DNA of 64,000 bases from Facilibium subflavum (GCF_003574485.1 NZ_QLIT01000048.1:20282-84281); one strand, 5' to 3'. Shown: positions 27,291 through 36,999, counted from the first letter of the stretch. The notes: generated from the letters alone by a model not told the origin. Translations and numbers: made by a program.

Positions 27291-29461
27291 TACGTGTTTT
27301 TTCCTTTTTCTGCACATAAATATAATAAGCTATTTTGCACTAATTTAAGACCGGTGTCATCGTGCGAGGTTAAAATTGATTCTGGATGGAACTGTACGGC
27401 GCAAACAGGCTTAGTTTTATGTGTGATTGCCATAATATCACCATGCTCATTAAAAGCGCTTATTTCAAGGCATTGCGGTAAGGTACTTTTATCTGCAATA
27501 ATAGAGTGATAGGCGGCAACCTCGGCATTTTGTTGAATACCATCAAATAAAAAAGATGTATTGTGTTTAAGCTGCCATGTTTTTCCATGCCTTGGGTTGT
27601 CGAGTAAGGAAAGCTTTCCACCAAAGGCTTCAAAAATACCTTGTAAACCAAGGCATACACCAAATTGTGGGATATCATTTTGGGTAAGGGTCTGTACCAT
27701 TTTGGGCAGGTCAAAATCATTTGGTGTGCCAGGGCCTGGAGAGTAAATTACTAAATCTGGGGATTGAGCAATAATCTCATCTGTACTTATCACATTATAA
27801 CGATAAGTAGAAAGTTTAACCCCAAGTTGTCTGAAATAGCTGGCTAAGGTATGCACAAATGAATCTTCATGGTCAATCATAATGGCATTGATATGGCTGA
27901 AGTCTTTTTTAACCCACTGCTGGTTTGTGTTACTTATTGTTTTAAACTGGCCTAAGGCTTTGTAGAAAGTCGTAGCTTTCGTGCGTGTTTCTTCGGCTTC
28001 ATCTTTGGGGTTTGAATCCCAGACAAGTGTAGCACCTGCTTGATAATAGGCCATATTCTCTTTTAAATGAACGGTTCTAATGGTAATTGTTGAGTTAATA
28101 TCACCATTAAAACCTAAGCAGCCAACAGCACCGCCATACCAGTTACGGGGTTTTTTTTCTGTTGCTTCAATCAGTTCAATAGCACGCTTTTTAGGCGAGC
28201 CAGTTAATGTTACCGCCCACATATGGCTTAAAAACGCATCTAAACCGTTAAAGCCAGGTCTGAGTTTTCCTTTAACATGATCAACTGTATGAAAAAGCCC
28301 AACATAGCGTTCAATAGTTCTGCGCGCAATAAGTTCAATGCTGCCAGGTTCACATATGCGTGCCTTATCATTTCGATCAACATCGGTACACATCGTAAGT
28401 TCTACTTCATCTTTATAAGAGTTTAATAATTGACGGATCTGCTTTTCATCTTCCATGGCATTTTTTCCACGTTTCACTGTGCCTGAGATGGGGCATGATT
28501 CAACGATATCACCTTCACAGCGTACAAACATTTCAGGTGAGGTGCCAACAAGCTGCTCATCACCAAACTGGCAATAAAACTCATACGGGCTTGGGTTCAT
28601 TTCTTTAAGTTTTTGATAGAGCATGGCAGCAGAACCACTGACTTTTGCACTGAAATGACGACTGTAAACAATCTCAAAAATATTCCCCTTTTTCATTTCA
28701 TTTTGTGCCTTTTCAACGAGTTTGGTATATTCTTCATCAGGTAAAGAAATGTCAATATTAGATTGCGCTTGAAAAGGGGCGTTTTGGGGTTTTAGGTGCT
28801 CAAATGGTTCTGTTGCACTGTTATTCGTTGTGATATCTTCTTTTGAGAATTCCAGGGATAGGGTAAATGATTGTGCCTTTTGCTTATCGATCACAAAAAT
28901 ATGATCGGCAAAGAATAAATGGTATAACTTTGTATTGTCCGGGCGCTTAAGTGGTTGTTTTGGTGGCTCAAATACAAAGATCAAGTCATAACCAAATCCA
29001 CCAAAAAAGCCAAGCATATTATCTTTAAGCTTATGCATTTCTTCATTGATCAACCGTAAAGGTGTCGCAACAGATGGCTTAAGGCTTCTTTCTTCTTCGC
29101 TGAATCGTTTATCAGATGAAATTATTTTAAGCCGAATTTGGTTTGTTGTCTGCTTCGTAATCACAAGATTAGCACTTTTTATAAGCACAGGGGTAAATAA
29201 CGCCAGAATAATGCAACCACGAGGGTTTAGTGCATTGAAAACAACCTCATTCTGATAAGCAATAACCTCTACAGGCGGGTTATAGAACCCTAGTTCCCAG
29301 CGATTATAGCGTCCAGGATATTCAATACCTGATGACATCATCATACCTTTATAACGATCAAGTTTATCCGTGATGTGTGTTAGGCTATCCATTGGATTAT
29401 TCGTTTTTTGATATGTAACGGTTATCCCGGTTTTTGTTGTAAAGGTTTGCTGATTTGACAT
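27290..29461 (-). CDS. trpE: Fused anthranilate synthase, TrpE(G)
   Basis: 723 residues from the ATG at 29461, preceded by AAGGA; the open frame runs further upstream without support. Residues 1 to about 500 are the chorismate-binding component I (GIEYPGRYNRWELGFYNPP near the start, GTSPEMFVRCEGD, PISGTVKRG). Then comes a linker and a class I glutamine amidotransferase (component II) with the nucleophile in FGVCLGLQ and HPES near the C-terminus. The combination makes anthranilate from chorismate and glutamine. This fusion, including the N-terminal signature, is the type best known from alphaproteobacteria (rhizobia), which suggests transfer. trpBA lie 24 kb away; trpD, trpC and trpF are not in the window. 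Confidence 0.93.
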   Translation of the reverse strand: MSNQQTFTTKTGITVTYQKTNNPMDSLTHITDKLDRYKGMMMSSGIEYPGRYNRWELGFYNPPVEVIAYQNEVVFNALNPRGCIILALFTPVLIKSANLVITKQTTNQIRLKIISSDKRFSEEERSLKPSVATPLRLINEEMHKLKDNMLGFFGGFGYDLIFVFEPPKQPLKRPDNTKLYHLFFADHIFVIDKQKAQSFTLSLEFSKEDITTNNSATEPFEHLKPQNAPFQAQSNIDISLPDEEYTKLVEKAQNEMKKGNIFEIVYSRHFSAKVSGSAAMLYQKLKEMNPSPYEFYCQFGDEQLVGTSPEMFVRCEGDIVESCPISGTVKRGKNAMEDEKQIRQLLNSYKDEVELTMCTDVDRNDKARICEPGSIELIARRTIERYVGLFHTVDHVKGKLRPGFNGLDAFLSHMWAVTLTGSPKKRAIELIEATEKKPRNWYGGAVGCLGFNGDINSTITIRTVHLKENMAYYQAGATLVWDSNPKDEAEETRTKATTFYKALGQFKTISNTNQQWVKKDFSHINAIMIDHEDSFVHTLASYFRQLGVKLSTYRYNVISTDEIIAQSPDLVIYSPGPGTPNDFDLPKMVQTLTQNDIPQFGVCLGLQGIFEAFGGKLSLLDNPRHGKTWQLKHNTSFLFDGIQQNAEVAAYHSIIADKSTLPQCLEISAFNEHGDIMAITHKTKPVCAVQFHPESILTSHDDTGLKLVQNSLLYLCAEKGKNT

Positions 29462-29526
29462 TGTTTTTCCTTGCGACATCGGTTGGTGCTTGTATCTTTG
29501 TAACGATACACAAGTATCATTAAATT

Positions 29527-29557
29527 GTCTAGTTGGTTCTAGTACAAACCTAATATA
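29527..29557 (-). promoter_or_regulatory. Candidate promoter and TrpR-like operator of trpE(G)
   Basis: On the minus strand a -10-like TATATT (29557-29552) is followed at the expected transcription start by GTACTAG-AACCAA-CTAGAC (29545-29527). The two CTAG half-sites resemble E. coli TrpR operators, such as the aroH one (TGTACTAG...). In those the CTAG cores are 8 bp apart; here they are 10 apart, so binding by a TrpR homologue is only a possibility. Confidence 0.35.
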
Positions 29558-29667
29558 CCCATCGCAAATCATTTATAAAATGATTGATGAATGGTGTATT
29601 TGTGCTACGTTACCTTATAGGATTATGTTATGATAACGGCTACCAAAGATAATGCAAATAAGCAACT

Positions 29668-30090
29668 ATGAGTCGTTTTCAACAAAATATCATTTATGCA
29701 GGATTATTAATTGCCATTATTGGCTTTTTTTGGTTTATTGTGCCTAAACACATCTATCAGGCCCACGGTGTGTATTTACCCAAAACCACTGAAGTGATGA
29801 AACCAATTAATGCAAAATCAGTACAGTTTTATGCGGCAAGTGACATGAACCTGCCTAAAGCAGTGCCTGTTGTGAATAATGTGAATCAAGCACCACAAGG
29901 TATTATTCGTATTATTTCCCATTATGATAAACAATCACAAATTCAAGCAGCTTGTCAGCAAAATGTTACCAAAGCAAAAGCGCTTGCATCTGCGCATGGT
30001 GCAAATGTTGTGATTGGCAATTGTGTTGCCTCGCAAAATACCGGTCCATTAGATGGTGCAAGCCTTTATGCCTATGCCTATAATATGTGA
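29668..30090 (+). CDS. Small membrane-anchored periplasmic protein, unknown
   Basis: 140 residues with a single N-terminal membrane segment (about residues 8-25, YAGLLIAIIGFFWFIV) and a soluble remainder predicted outside the cytoplasm. The C-terminal half (IIRIISHYDKQ ... NVTKAKALASAHGANVVIGNC) recalls the RcsF/YbjQ-like pattern of a strand, a helix and an Ala-Asn-Val strand, but the match is weak and I do not assign a family. Its stop is 15 bp before the fmt start, so they are probably co-transcribed. It diverges from trpE(G). Confidence 0.72.
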   Translation: MSRFQQNIIYAGLLIAIIGFFWFIVPKHIYQAHGVYLPKTTEVMKPINAKSVQFYAASDMNLPKAVPVVNNVNQAPQGIIRIISHYDKQSQIQAACQQNVTKAKALASAHGANVVIGNCVASQNTGPLDGASLYAYAYNM

Positions 30091-30104
30091 TGTCAGGGTG
30101 TGAA

Positions 30105-31067
30105 ATGCAACAGAAACATAAAAATTTGCGCATCGTTTTTGCAGGCACGCCAGAGATTTCAGCAACTGTATTACAAGGCTTGATCGATAATAATCAGAAT
30201 ATCGTTGGTGTTTTCACACAGCCAGATCGCACCAAGGGTCGCGGAAGAAAGTTGCAGGCATCCCCGGTAAAGCAGCTTGCAAGTAGCCAAGGTATAGAAG
30301 TGTTTCAGCCGGTATCATTTAAAAAAGAACCACAAGCGATTGAAGCATTAAAGGCACTTAAGCCAGATGTTATGGTCGTGATTGCTTATGGGCTTATTTT
30401 ACCCAAAGAAGTGTTAGATGTGCCAAAAGCTGGCTGTATTAATATTCATGTATCCTTGTTGCCCAAATGGCGTGGAGCGGCACCCATTCAACGGGCGATT
30501 GAGGCAGGTGATGAAAAAATGGGTATTACCATTATGCAGATGGATGAGGGATTGGATACAGGGGATATATTGTATCAAATTGAAACAGAGATATTGAATC
30601 AGGATACAGCAGCAAGCTTGCATGATAGATTGGCACAATTATCTGTGCCTGCCGTGATTCATGTATTAGCGAAAATCGAGCAAGATTGCCTTCAACCGCA
30701 AAAACAAGATGATACAAAAGCAACTTATGCTGCCAAGTTAACCAAAGAAGAAGGCAGAATAAATTGGGCGCTTTCAGCTAATGAAATCAGTCGTAAATTT
30801 CGTGCCTTTGATCCGTGGCCTGGCAGTTTTATAATCGTTGATGACCAGGTGATTAAGGTTACAGATGTTAAGGTTTGCAAGTGCCATAATACTGCTTTTC
30901 CAGGAGAGGTTGTTGATGTTACAGATGATGGGATTAAAGTACAAACAGCCAAAGGATGCTTGATAATTGGTACTTTACAGTTTCCTGGTAAAAAAATGCA
31001 AGCAGTGAAATCCCTTCAACATGGTTATGCCTTAAAACAATGGGTTGGCAAGGTGTTTGGATCGTAA
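30105..31067 (+). CDS. fmt: Methionyl-tRNA formyltransferase
   Basis: 320 residues from the ATG at 30105, which has AGGG upstream; an in-frame GTG and ATG at 30087-30090 are less likely. The formyl-THF-binding N-domain shows FAGTPEISA, the catalytic HVSLLPKWRGAAPIQRAIEAGD and the GITIMQMDEGLDTGDIL strand; the C-terminal domain (about residue 205 on) binds tRNA. Fmt formylates initiator Met-tRNA using 10-formyl-THF. No def (peptide deformylase) gene is beside it, unlike the common def-fmt order. Confidence 0.95.
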   Translation: MQQKHKNLRIVFAGTPEISATVLQGLIDNNQNIVGVFTQPDRTKGRGRKLQASPVKQLASSQGIEVFQPVSFKKEPQAIEALKALKPDVMVVIAYGLILPKEVLDVPKAGCINIHVSLLPKWRGAAPIQRAIEAGDEKMGITIMQMDEGLDTGDILYQIETEILNQDTAASLHDRLAQLSVPAVIHVLAKIEQDCLQPQKQDDTKATYAAKLTKEEGRINWALSANEISRKFRAFDPWPGSFIIVDDQVIKVTDVKVCKCHNTAFPGEVVDVTDDGIKVQTAKGCLIIGTLQFPGKKMQAVKSLQHGYALKQWVGKVFGS

Positions 31068-31171
31068 GGTATTTAAGAGCAGGTTTGCCTTGTTTGTCAT
31101 TTGTGTAATTAATAAAATAAATCACCATAGAACCATTCTACGTTAATCAAGTAAAATATTTAGGAAATATC

Positions 31172-32125
31172 ATGACAGTTAAAGCGGCATTTATTATTGA
31201 TCCGATTGAGCATTTTAATATTCAAAAAGACAGTACCTATATGATGATGAAGGCGGCTGATATAAAAAATTGGCAGCAATATATATTACAATTCAACGAT
31301 TTATTTGCGCAGGATGGGCATGCATATGGACTGGCAACGCCGATTGAGCTGCCAAAAGAAGGTGAGCGCTGGTATAATAAGCATGCTACACAAAAGATGA
31401 ATCTATCCGAGTTTGATGTGATTTTCATGCGTAAGGACCCACCCTTTGACATGGAATATATCTATGCAACTTATATTTTGGAGTTGGCTGAAAAAGCAGG
31501 GGTTTTGGTTGTTAACAAACCAGGCACTTTGCGTGATGCCAATGAGAAATTTTCCATTATGAATTATCCAAAATTAACCCCAAACACACTGGTTACCCGA
31601 TCATTTCATCAGATTAATGAATTTCTGCAAAAACATAGGGACATAGTGGTTAAGCCGTTAGATGGTATGGGTGGTGAGTCTATTTTTCGGATAACACAAA
31701 ATGATGTGAATAAGAATGTAATTTTAGAGACGATTACACGCTATCAAAGCCAGTTTATAATGGCACAAGCTTATCAACCTGCAATTGTTGATGGGGATAA
31801 GCGAATATTGATTATTGATGGAGCGCCTGTTTCGCACTTGGTTGCACGCATCCCAAGCCTTGAGGATGGTCGAGGCAATACCGCGCGTGGCGCAAGCACA
31901 AAAGTAAGGCAACTCAATCAAAAAGAGTATGACATTGCCAGTGTAATTGGCAAAGATTTGAAAAAGCAGGGCGTTTTATTTGCAGGAATTGATGTAATTG
32001 GTGAATGTTTAACAGAAATTAATATTACAAGCCCAACGATGATTCAGCAAATCTATAAGGCCACAAACATAAATGCTGCTGATACTTTAATTGCGGTGAT
32101 AGAGACTAAATTAAGAAACAAATGA
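31172..32125 (+). CDS. gshB: Glutathione synthetase
   Basis: 317 residues, standard bacterial GshB length. N-terminal [18 protein letters not shown] is the classic opening, and the ATP-grasp part shows [12 protein letters not shown] and C-terminal [18 protein letters not shown]. It joins glycine to gamma-glutamylcysteine. AGGA precedes the ATG. gshA is not in the window. gloA at 60.8-61.2 kb uses glutathione as cofactor, consistent with a glutathione-producing cell. hemL follows after 16 bp. Confidence 0.96.
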   Translation: MTVKAAFIIDPIEHFNIQKDSTYMMMKAADIKNWQQYILQFNDLFAQDGHAYGLATPIELPKEGERWYNKHATQKMNLSEFDVIFMRKDPPFDMEYIYATYILELAEKAGVLVVNKPGTLRDANEKFSIMNYPKLTPNTLVTRSFHQINEFLQKHRDIVVKPLDGMGGESIFRITQNDVNKNVILETITRYQSQFIMAQAYQPAIVDGDKRILIIDGAPVSHLVARIPSLEDGRGNTARGASTKVRQLNQKEYDIASVIGKDLKKQGVLFAGIDVIGECLTEINITSPTMIQQIYKATNINAADTLIAVIETKLRNK

Positions 32126-32141
32126 TAAAAAAGGATTCACT

Positions 32142-33422
32142 ATGTCAGATAATTCACAAAGATTGTTTAATGCTGCGCAACAAGTAATTCCCGGTGGTGT
32201 GAATTCACCAGTTCGTGCTTTTAAAGGTGTCGGTGGCATTCCAAAGTTTATTGCCAGGGCAAAAGGTGCTTATGTTTATGATGTTGATAATAAGGCTTAT
32301 ATCGACTATGTCGGTTCATGGGGACCGATGATTTTAGGGCATGCCGATGATGATGTTATTTTGTCAATTAAAAAACAGGCGGATCTGGGGTTAAGCTATG
32401 GCGCGCCATGTGAAGCAGAAGTATTATTGGCACAAAAAGTGTGTGAATTAATGCCAAGTATTGATATGGTTCGGTTTGTGAACTCTGGGACAGAGGCTAC
32501 CATGAGTGCGGTAAGACTTGCCAGGGGTTATACCAAAAGAGACAAATTCATTAAATTTTCCGGTTGTTATCATGGGCATGGGGATCAGTTTTTAGTTGCC
32601 GCAGGGTCCGGCGCTTTAACGCTTGGCGTACATAACTCACCTGGCGTGCCTGGCGATACTGTAAAACATACACTCACTGCGCAATTCAATGATATTGACA
32701 GTGTAAAAGCACTGTTTGAAACCTATCCAGAAGAGATTGCTTGTATTATTGTTGAGCCAATTGCGGGTAATATGAATCTGATTGTCCCGCACAGGGAGTT
32801 TTTGCAACAGTTGAAAATGTTGTGTGAAAAATATGGCGCATTATTAATTTTTGATGAAGTGATGACGGGCTTTCGTGTGGGATTAACCGGCGCACAAGGT
32901 TTATATGGGGTTACACCGGATTTAACGACTTTTGGTAAAATCATCGGTGGTGGAATGCCGGTTGGTGCTTTTGGTGGTAAAAAAGAAATCATGCAGCATA
33001 TTGCACCTGAAGGTGGTGTTTATCAAGCAGGAACCTTATCCGGTAACCCAATTGCCATGCAGGCTGGTCTTACGACCTTAAATAAAATTATGCAGCCTGG
33101 GTTTTATGAAAACCTTACACAAAAAACAAAGCGTTTAGTTGATGGGTTAAATAAGCTTGCTAAGGCAAACAATGTTGCCTTTTTTGCCAAAAATGTCGGT
33201 GGAATGTTTGGTTTATTCTTTACAGATCAAACAGATATAAAAAGCTTTGATCAGGTTAAAAAGTGTGACATAAAACAATTTAATCGCTTTTTTAACTTCA
33301 TGTTGGATCATGGTATTTATTTTGCGCCATCTGCCTTTGAGGCAGGGTTTATGTCGATTGCCCACAGCGATGAAGATATCAATAAAACATTGAATGTGTT
33401 TGAGAAGTTTATAACCTCCTGA
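32142..33422 (+). CDS. hemL: Glutamate-1-semialdehyde 2,1-aminomutase
   Basis: 426 residues of the class III aminotransferase fold. N-terminal [17 protein letters not shown] is diagnostic; the PLP lysine is in [18 protein letters not shown] (about residue 265), with [18 protein letters not shown] earlier. It makes 5-aminolevulinate by the C5 pathway of haem synthesis. AAGGA lies upstream of the ATG and gshB ends 16 bp before it, so both probably share a transcript. Confidence 0.97.
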   Translation: MSDNSQRLFNAAQQVIPGGVNSPVRAFKGVGGIPKFIARAKGAYVYDVDNKAYIDYVGSWGPMILGHADDDVILSIKKQADLGLSYGAPCEAEVLLAQKVCELMPSIDMVRFVNSGTEATMSAVRLARGYTKRDKFIKFSGCYHGHGDQFLVAAGSGALTLGVHNSPGVPGDTVKHTLTAQFNDIDSVKALFETYPEEIACIIVEPIAGNMNLIVPHREFLQQLKMLCEKYGALLIFDEVMTGFRVGLTGAQGLYGVTPDLTTFGKIIGGGMPVGAFGGKKEIMQHIAPEGGVYQAGTLSGNPIAMQAGLTTLNKIMQPGFYENLTQKTKRLVDGLNKLAKANNVAFFAKNVGGMFGLFFTDQTDIKSFDQVKKCDIKQFNRFFNFMLDHGIYFAPSAFEAGFMSIAHSDEDINKTLNVFEKFITS

Positions 33423-33518
33423 CAAGAGATTAATATAAGGTGCTGAAAGCTATATATTAATCGTAAATTATTTGTTACTTTATCTAGCTTTAGTAAAACT
33501 CAATACAGAGGTCTTAAT

Positions 33519-34217
33519 GTGAAAAAACATGTCCTAATAACAGGAGCCAATAGAGGAATAGGATTGGGGTTTGTTAAGCAATATTTACATGATGGCTACT
33601 TTGTGACGGCAACTTATCGCAATAAGGTGAACTCAAAGGGTTTGCTTGATGTCTATGAAAGTAATCAAGATAATCTTAGATTAATAAAAATGGATGTAAC
33701 ATCCCAGCATGAAGTTACACAGGCTGCCTTATTTCTAGAAAATAACCCTATTGATATTTTGATTAATAATGCCGGTGTTTATCCTGAAATGCATGCACGC
33801 CATGGGATAAAAGATAACCCAGTAGAAAATGTCATTGAAGCATTAAATGTGAATGCTATTGGAAGCTATCAATGTATCCAAGCGTTTTTGCCTAATTTGC
33901 TTTTGGCTAAAGCACCAAAGGTGATTAATATGTCAAGTCAGGCTGGGTCAATTACGGAAACAAAAGCAGGTTTTGGTTATTCATACAGGATGTCAAAGGC
34001 TGCGCTTAATATGTTGACACGTTGTTTTGCTGCCGAATACCAAAATATTATTACCATAAGTTTGCGACCTGGCTGGGTAAAAACAGATATGGGTGGTGAT
34101 CGTGCTGTACTTGGTATTAAGGAAAGCGTTGCGGAAATGATTGCCTTTATTGATGGTTTGACATCATCGCATTCAGGTGAGTTTTATGATCTAAAGGGGC
34201 AGACTTGTCCGTGGTGA
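33519..34217 (+). CDS. Short-chain dehydrogenase/reductase, C-factor-like
   Basis: 232 residues from a GTG at 33519 with GAGG upstream. The Rossmann cofactor motif TGANRGIGLG is at residues 7-16, NNAGVYPEM in the middle, the catalytic serine in INMSSQAGS and Tyr-x3-Lys in YRMSKAALN. The sequence pattern (short, with LRPGWVKTDMGG) fits the C-factor/CsgA-like SDR group. The substrate is unknown. It is the last plus-strand gene before the LuxR-MFS-LuxR group. Confidence 0.85.
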   Translation: MKKHVLITGANRGIGLGFVKQYLHDGYFVTATYRNKVNSKGLLDVYESNQDNLRLIKMDVTSQHEVTQAALFLENNPIDILINNAGVYPEMHARHGIKDNPVENVIEALNVNAIGSYQCIQAFLPNLLLAKAPKVINMSSQAGSITETKAGFGYSYRMSKAALNMLTRCFAAEYQNIITISLRPGWVKTDMGGDRAVLGIKESVAEMIAFIDGLTSSHSGEFYDLKGQTCPW

Positions 34218-34237
34218 AAACGCAATATTTAATCATG

Positions 34238-34999
34238 TCATTTGTTTTTACCTAAAATGCGGTCACGTAAATTATCATAAACGATATGTGAGTTTCTAGA
34301 TAAAAAAGCAATAATTTCATATTTATTTTTGCAGTTGAACTTTTTTGCCAGCTGACGATAGAGTCCCTATATGGTTCTTGGTGAAAGTTTAAGTAAAGCA
34401 GACTGTTCAAATAGCACACATATTTGATTAATAATTAATGCTGAAAGTTTCAGCTGTGATATACTCAGCTTAACGTTATTTTTTAGTTTGCTGCTATAAA
34501 CGTTATCTATTGATAGAGTATTATTCAATATGATTTCGTTATAGTTTATAGGCAATGGTGCTGTCTTTTGATTTTGGGTTATATTATGACATATTTTTGC
34601 ACTCTCAATTAATTCATAAGTACGGTCTGGTAGGTAATATTTTTGCCATGGATCTTTAAGTTGCAAAACTAACATGGCAATGTGCAAGTCAACGGTAATA
34701 TGAATATAACATACTGTTGAATATTGATCTTGTAAGCCAGTATCAAGTAGTTGCTCAGTATCAATAAGTGTTGTTGGTAAAGATAATAAAGTCGTGATAC
34801 CGGTACATGAAAATGTTTGAGGCTGGTTGCAGCACGTATTGTATATCTTATCCGCCAGATTGGTGTTTTTCAGAAAAAAGATTGCTTGCTTAAATGGATC
34901 GATTTCAAAGTAGCAATAATCAACAACTCCTAATAAATCAAGTGACTTAAAATTAATTAAAGGTGTTGTTTTGCATTTATGCAGCAGATAAACAGGCAT
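34238..34999 (-). pseudogene. LuxR-type regulator interrupted by TAG inside its HTH
   Basis: The minus-strand frame from ATG 34999 runs 210 codons to TAG at 34369-34367, then stays open for 42 more codons to TGA at 34240-34238. The junction reads LSPRTI-stop-GLYRQLAKKFNCKNKYEII, matching the LuxR helix-turn-helix pattern T-V-(K/E)-x-H-x3-I-x2-K-L with the stop exactly at the K/E position. GAG or AAG to TAG is a single change. With the tail the protein would be 253 residues, close to the 256-residue LuxR protein encoded at 36.2-37.0 kb. As it stands the DNA-binding domain lacks its recognition helix end. The start overlaps the MFS gene by 23 bp. Confidence 0.82.
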
Positions 35000-36137
35000 G
35001 GCTATATTGGAGTTGTTTTTTAAGTAAATAGATACTCAAGTAGCTTAATATAGATAACAGAATAATAATGAAAAAGTGTATGTTCGGATATTTTATTAAC
35101 GCAACAAGTGTTGAGATGAGGCCACTGAACAATAGTAGTATGCTTGAGTAAAAGGTTGATACAGCAATTTTGTTGAACCGCTCAGTAGAAAAAAGCGTTG
35201 ATATTGTACTTGCGCCTAAAAGAAATGCTGAACCAATGCTAATGGCTGAAATGCTAAAATACGTTAGCAAGGGTGTATTATCTTTCATCAGCAGTATGGC
35301 AGAACCAATAAGGACAATACTGCTTCCTAGTTTCACTAGTGAAGCTTGATGAAAGTGCCTTAACCATAAAGGTGCTACAAAGGCACCAACGCAATGTGCT
35401 ATACCAGCATTGGCAAAAATAAGTATATGTGCATGTGGAAAGTTAGATAAAGATGTCATTAAAATAATAAATATACTAAGGCCGCTGATTGCTGGCGATA
35501 TCGCAAGCCAGAAAAGTTGGTCTTTTATTGATGTGATGTAAAGGCTTAAGGTTAGTGTTTTAAGTGGTGCTTTCGCCTCTAGTAGGTGTTTTGCGTTAGT
35601 AAAGGTTAAATAGATAATAATAATCCCGGGAATACTTAATATAAGAAAAAATAAGTGCCAGTTATGACAGCGGTTATATAAAATTAATGCAAGCATAGGG
35701 GCAAGTACTGGTGACAGTGTAGATAGTGCATGAAAATAAGATAACGTTTTTGTGATAGATCCTTGTGTATTTTTTTGTGAAACAAATATATAAGGCAAGG
35801 CCAGCATACCCATAGCACCAAGGCCAGCTAGTATTCTGGCAGCAAAAAATAAAGAAGAGTGGTAAGTAATTGCACATAAAACATTGCCAAGCACAAACAG
35901 CAACGCGCTAATAAGCAAAACGCCGTACTGATGCCAAAGTGAAGTAATTCTACTAACAATAATTTGCCCTGCACCTAAAATGATCAGAAATATTGTTGTG
36001 CCAAGTTTGATAAGGTTGTTACCAAGGCCAACATCCAGGCTAATTGTATCAATTAGTGCATCATAGCCATCAATAGCAAAACATACAGATAATATACAAA
36101 AAGAAGACATAATGAAATCAGTTTTTTTCAACGGCAT
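34977..36137 (-). CDS. MFS transporter, Bcr/CflA-like
   Basis: 386 residues with about twelve membrane segments. The region GYDALIDTISLDVGLG after TM1 and AARILAGLGAMGMLALPYIFVS near TM4 fit the drug-resistance (Bcr/CflA) branch of the major facilitator superfamily. The substrate is unknown. It is flanked by two LuxR-type regulators on the same strand: an intact one 91 bp upstream and a disrupted one overlapping its 3' end. That arrangement suggests the regulators control the transporter. Confidence 0.83.
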   Translation of the reverse strand: MPLKKTDFIMSSFCILSVCFAIDGYDALIDTISLDVGLGNNLIKLGTTIFLIILGAGQIIVSRITSLWHQYGVLLISALLFVLGNVLCAITYHSSLFFAARILAGLGAMGMLALPYIFVSQKNTQGSITKTLSYFHALSTLSPVLAPMLALILYNRCHNWHLFFLILSIPGIIIIYLTFTNAKHLLEAKAPLKTLTLSLYITSIKDQLFWLAISPAISGLSIFIILMTSLSNFPHAHILIFANAGIAHCVGAFVAPLWLRHFHQASLVKLGSSIVLIGSAILLMKDNTPLLTYFSISAISIGSAFLLGASTISTLFSTERFNKIAVSTFYSSILLLFSGLISTLVALIKYPNIHFFIIILLSILSYLSIYLLKKQLQYSHACLSAA

Positions 36138-36228
36138 TTCTCATATTATCAAATGTCTAGTCATTTTATGTGAAACTTTCATAATGTCAATTAAAATAAT
36201 TGGAATATAAAAAAACCAATATAGGATT

Positions 36229-36999
36229 TTAATTGATCAAAGACTGATAGATAAATCGATAATTTTGGTGAAGGTAAATTAATAACTCATCTTTAGTATT
36301 TTTATTCAATTTTTGTTTAATCCTTTCAATATAGTCTTCACAGGTTCTCGTTGACTTATTTAATTTATGACCGAGCTGTTTGCTTGAGATGATACCGTGG
36401 TAAAGGCAAAGCAAAACTTTTTTCTCAAGGTCAGTCCATTTATACCAAGAAAATCCCGATGGGTTATTCAGTGGTAAGGGTTGGGGTTGCTCACCAGGAT
36501 GAGCTCGAAATGCCTCATGATTTAATCCCAGGGTTTGTGGAAGTGCCTCATTGAGTGTTTGAATAAAGCAATCAAATGTATATTGATTGTATTTATAATA
36601 TGGGATAATGTTTTCAAACTCAGGCACAATGGATAGCTTTGATATAGACCCATCTATGTTAATCATAGTACGATACAACGCATTTTTAGGTATAATTAAA
36701 CTTTGTTTCATTGTGTCTTTGATTATTGTATGAAAAGGTATTTCTTCAAATTGCTTTGGCATGCGCAGCAGATTCTGATAATAGTGTAGTCGTTCAAATT
36801 GAAAGTAGTTCTGGCTTTGATAAATTTCAATACCTTCATTTTTTCTAAGTACAAGATCAAATACTTCGCCGTTTTGATCGACCGTTGTTAATGTCAGCCC
36901 TTCTACATGAAATTTCTGGCAAAAAGGTTTACACAGCTTTTCAATTTGGCAGGCATATTTTGGCCAAACAAATCGGTGTGCGTGTATAATTTGTTCCAT
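36229..36999 (-). CDS. LuxR-type transcriptional regulator
   Basis: 256 residues. The C-terminal part (about residues 188-245) is a LuxR/NarL-like helix-turn-helix: WTDLEKKVLLCLYHG, ISSKQLGHKLNKSTRTCEDY, then IERIKQKLN. The N-terminal 180 residues have no domain I recognise; they do not look like a receiver domain and may be a ligand-sensing region. It probably regulates the MFS gene 91 bp downstream. Base composition and codon use look more AT-rich than in the neighbouring murE, by eye. Confidence 0.8.
   Translation of the reverse strand: MEQIIHAHRFVWPKYACQIEKLCKPFCQKFHVEGLTLTTVDQNGEVFDLVLRKNEGIEIYQSQNYFQFERLHYYQNLLRMPKQFEEIPFHTIIKDTMKQSLIIPKNALYRTMINIDGSISKLSIVPEFENIIPYYKYNQYTFDCFIQTLNEALPQTLGLNHEAFRAHPGEQPQPLPLNNPSGFSWYKWTDLEKKVLLCLYHGIISSKQLGHKLNKSTRTCEDYIERIKQKLNKNTKDELLIYLHQNYRFIYQSLIN

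Noticed and set aside
29461..29572. Extended N-terminus or Trp leader peptide upstream of trpE(G)
   Set aside because: The frame is open but contains no Trp codon, and the ATG at 29461 has AAGGA at the right spacing and aligns with the family start. It does not look like a classic attenuator peptide.
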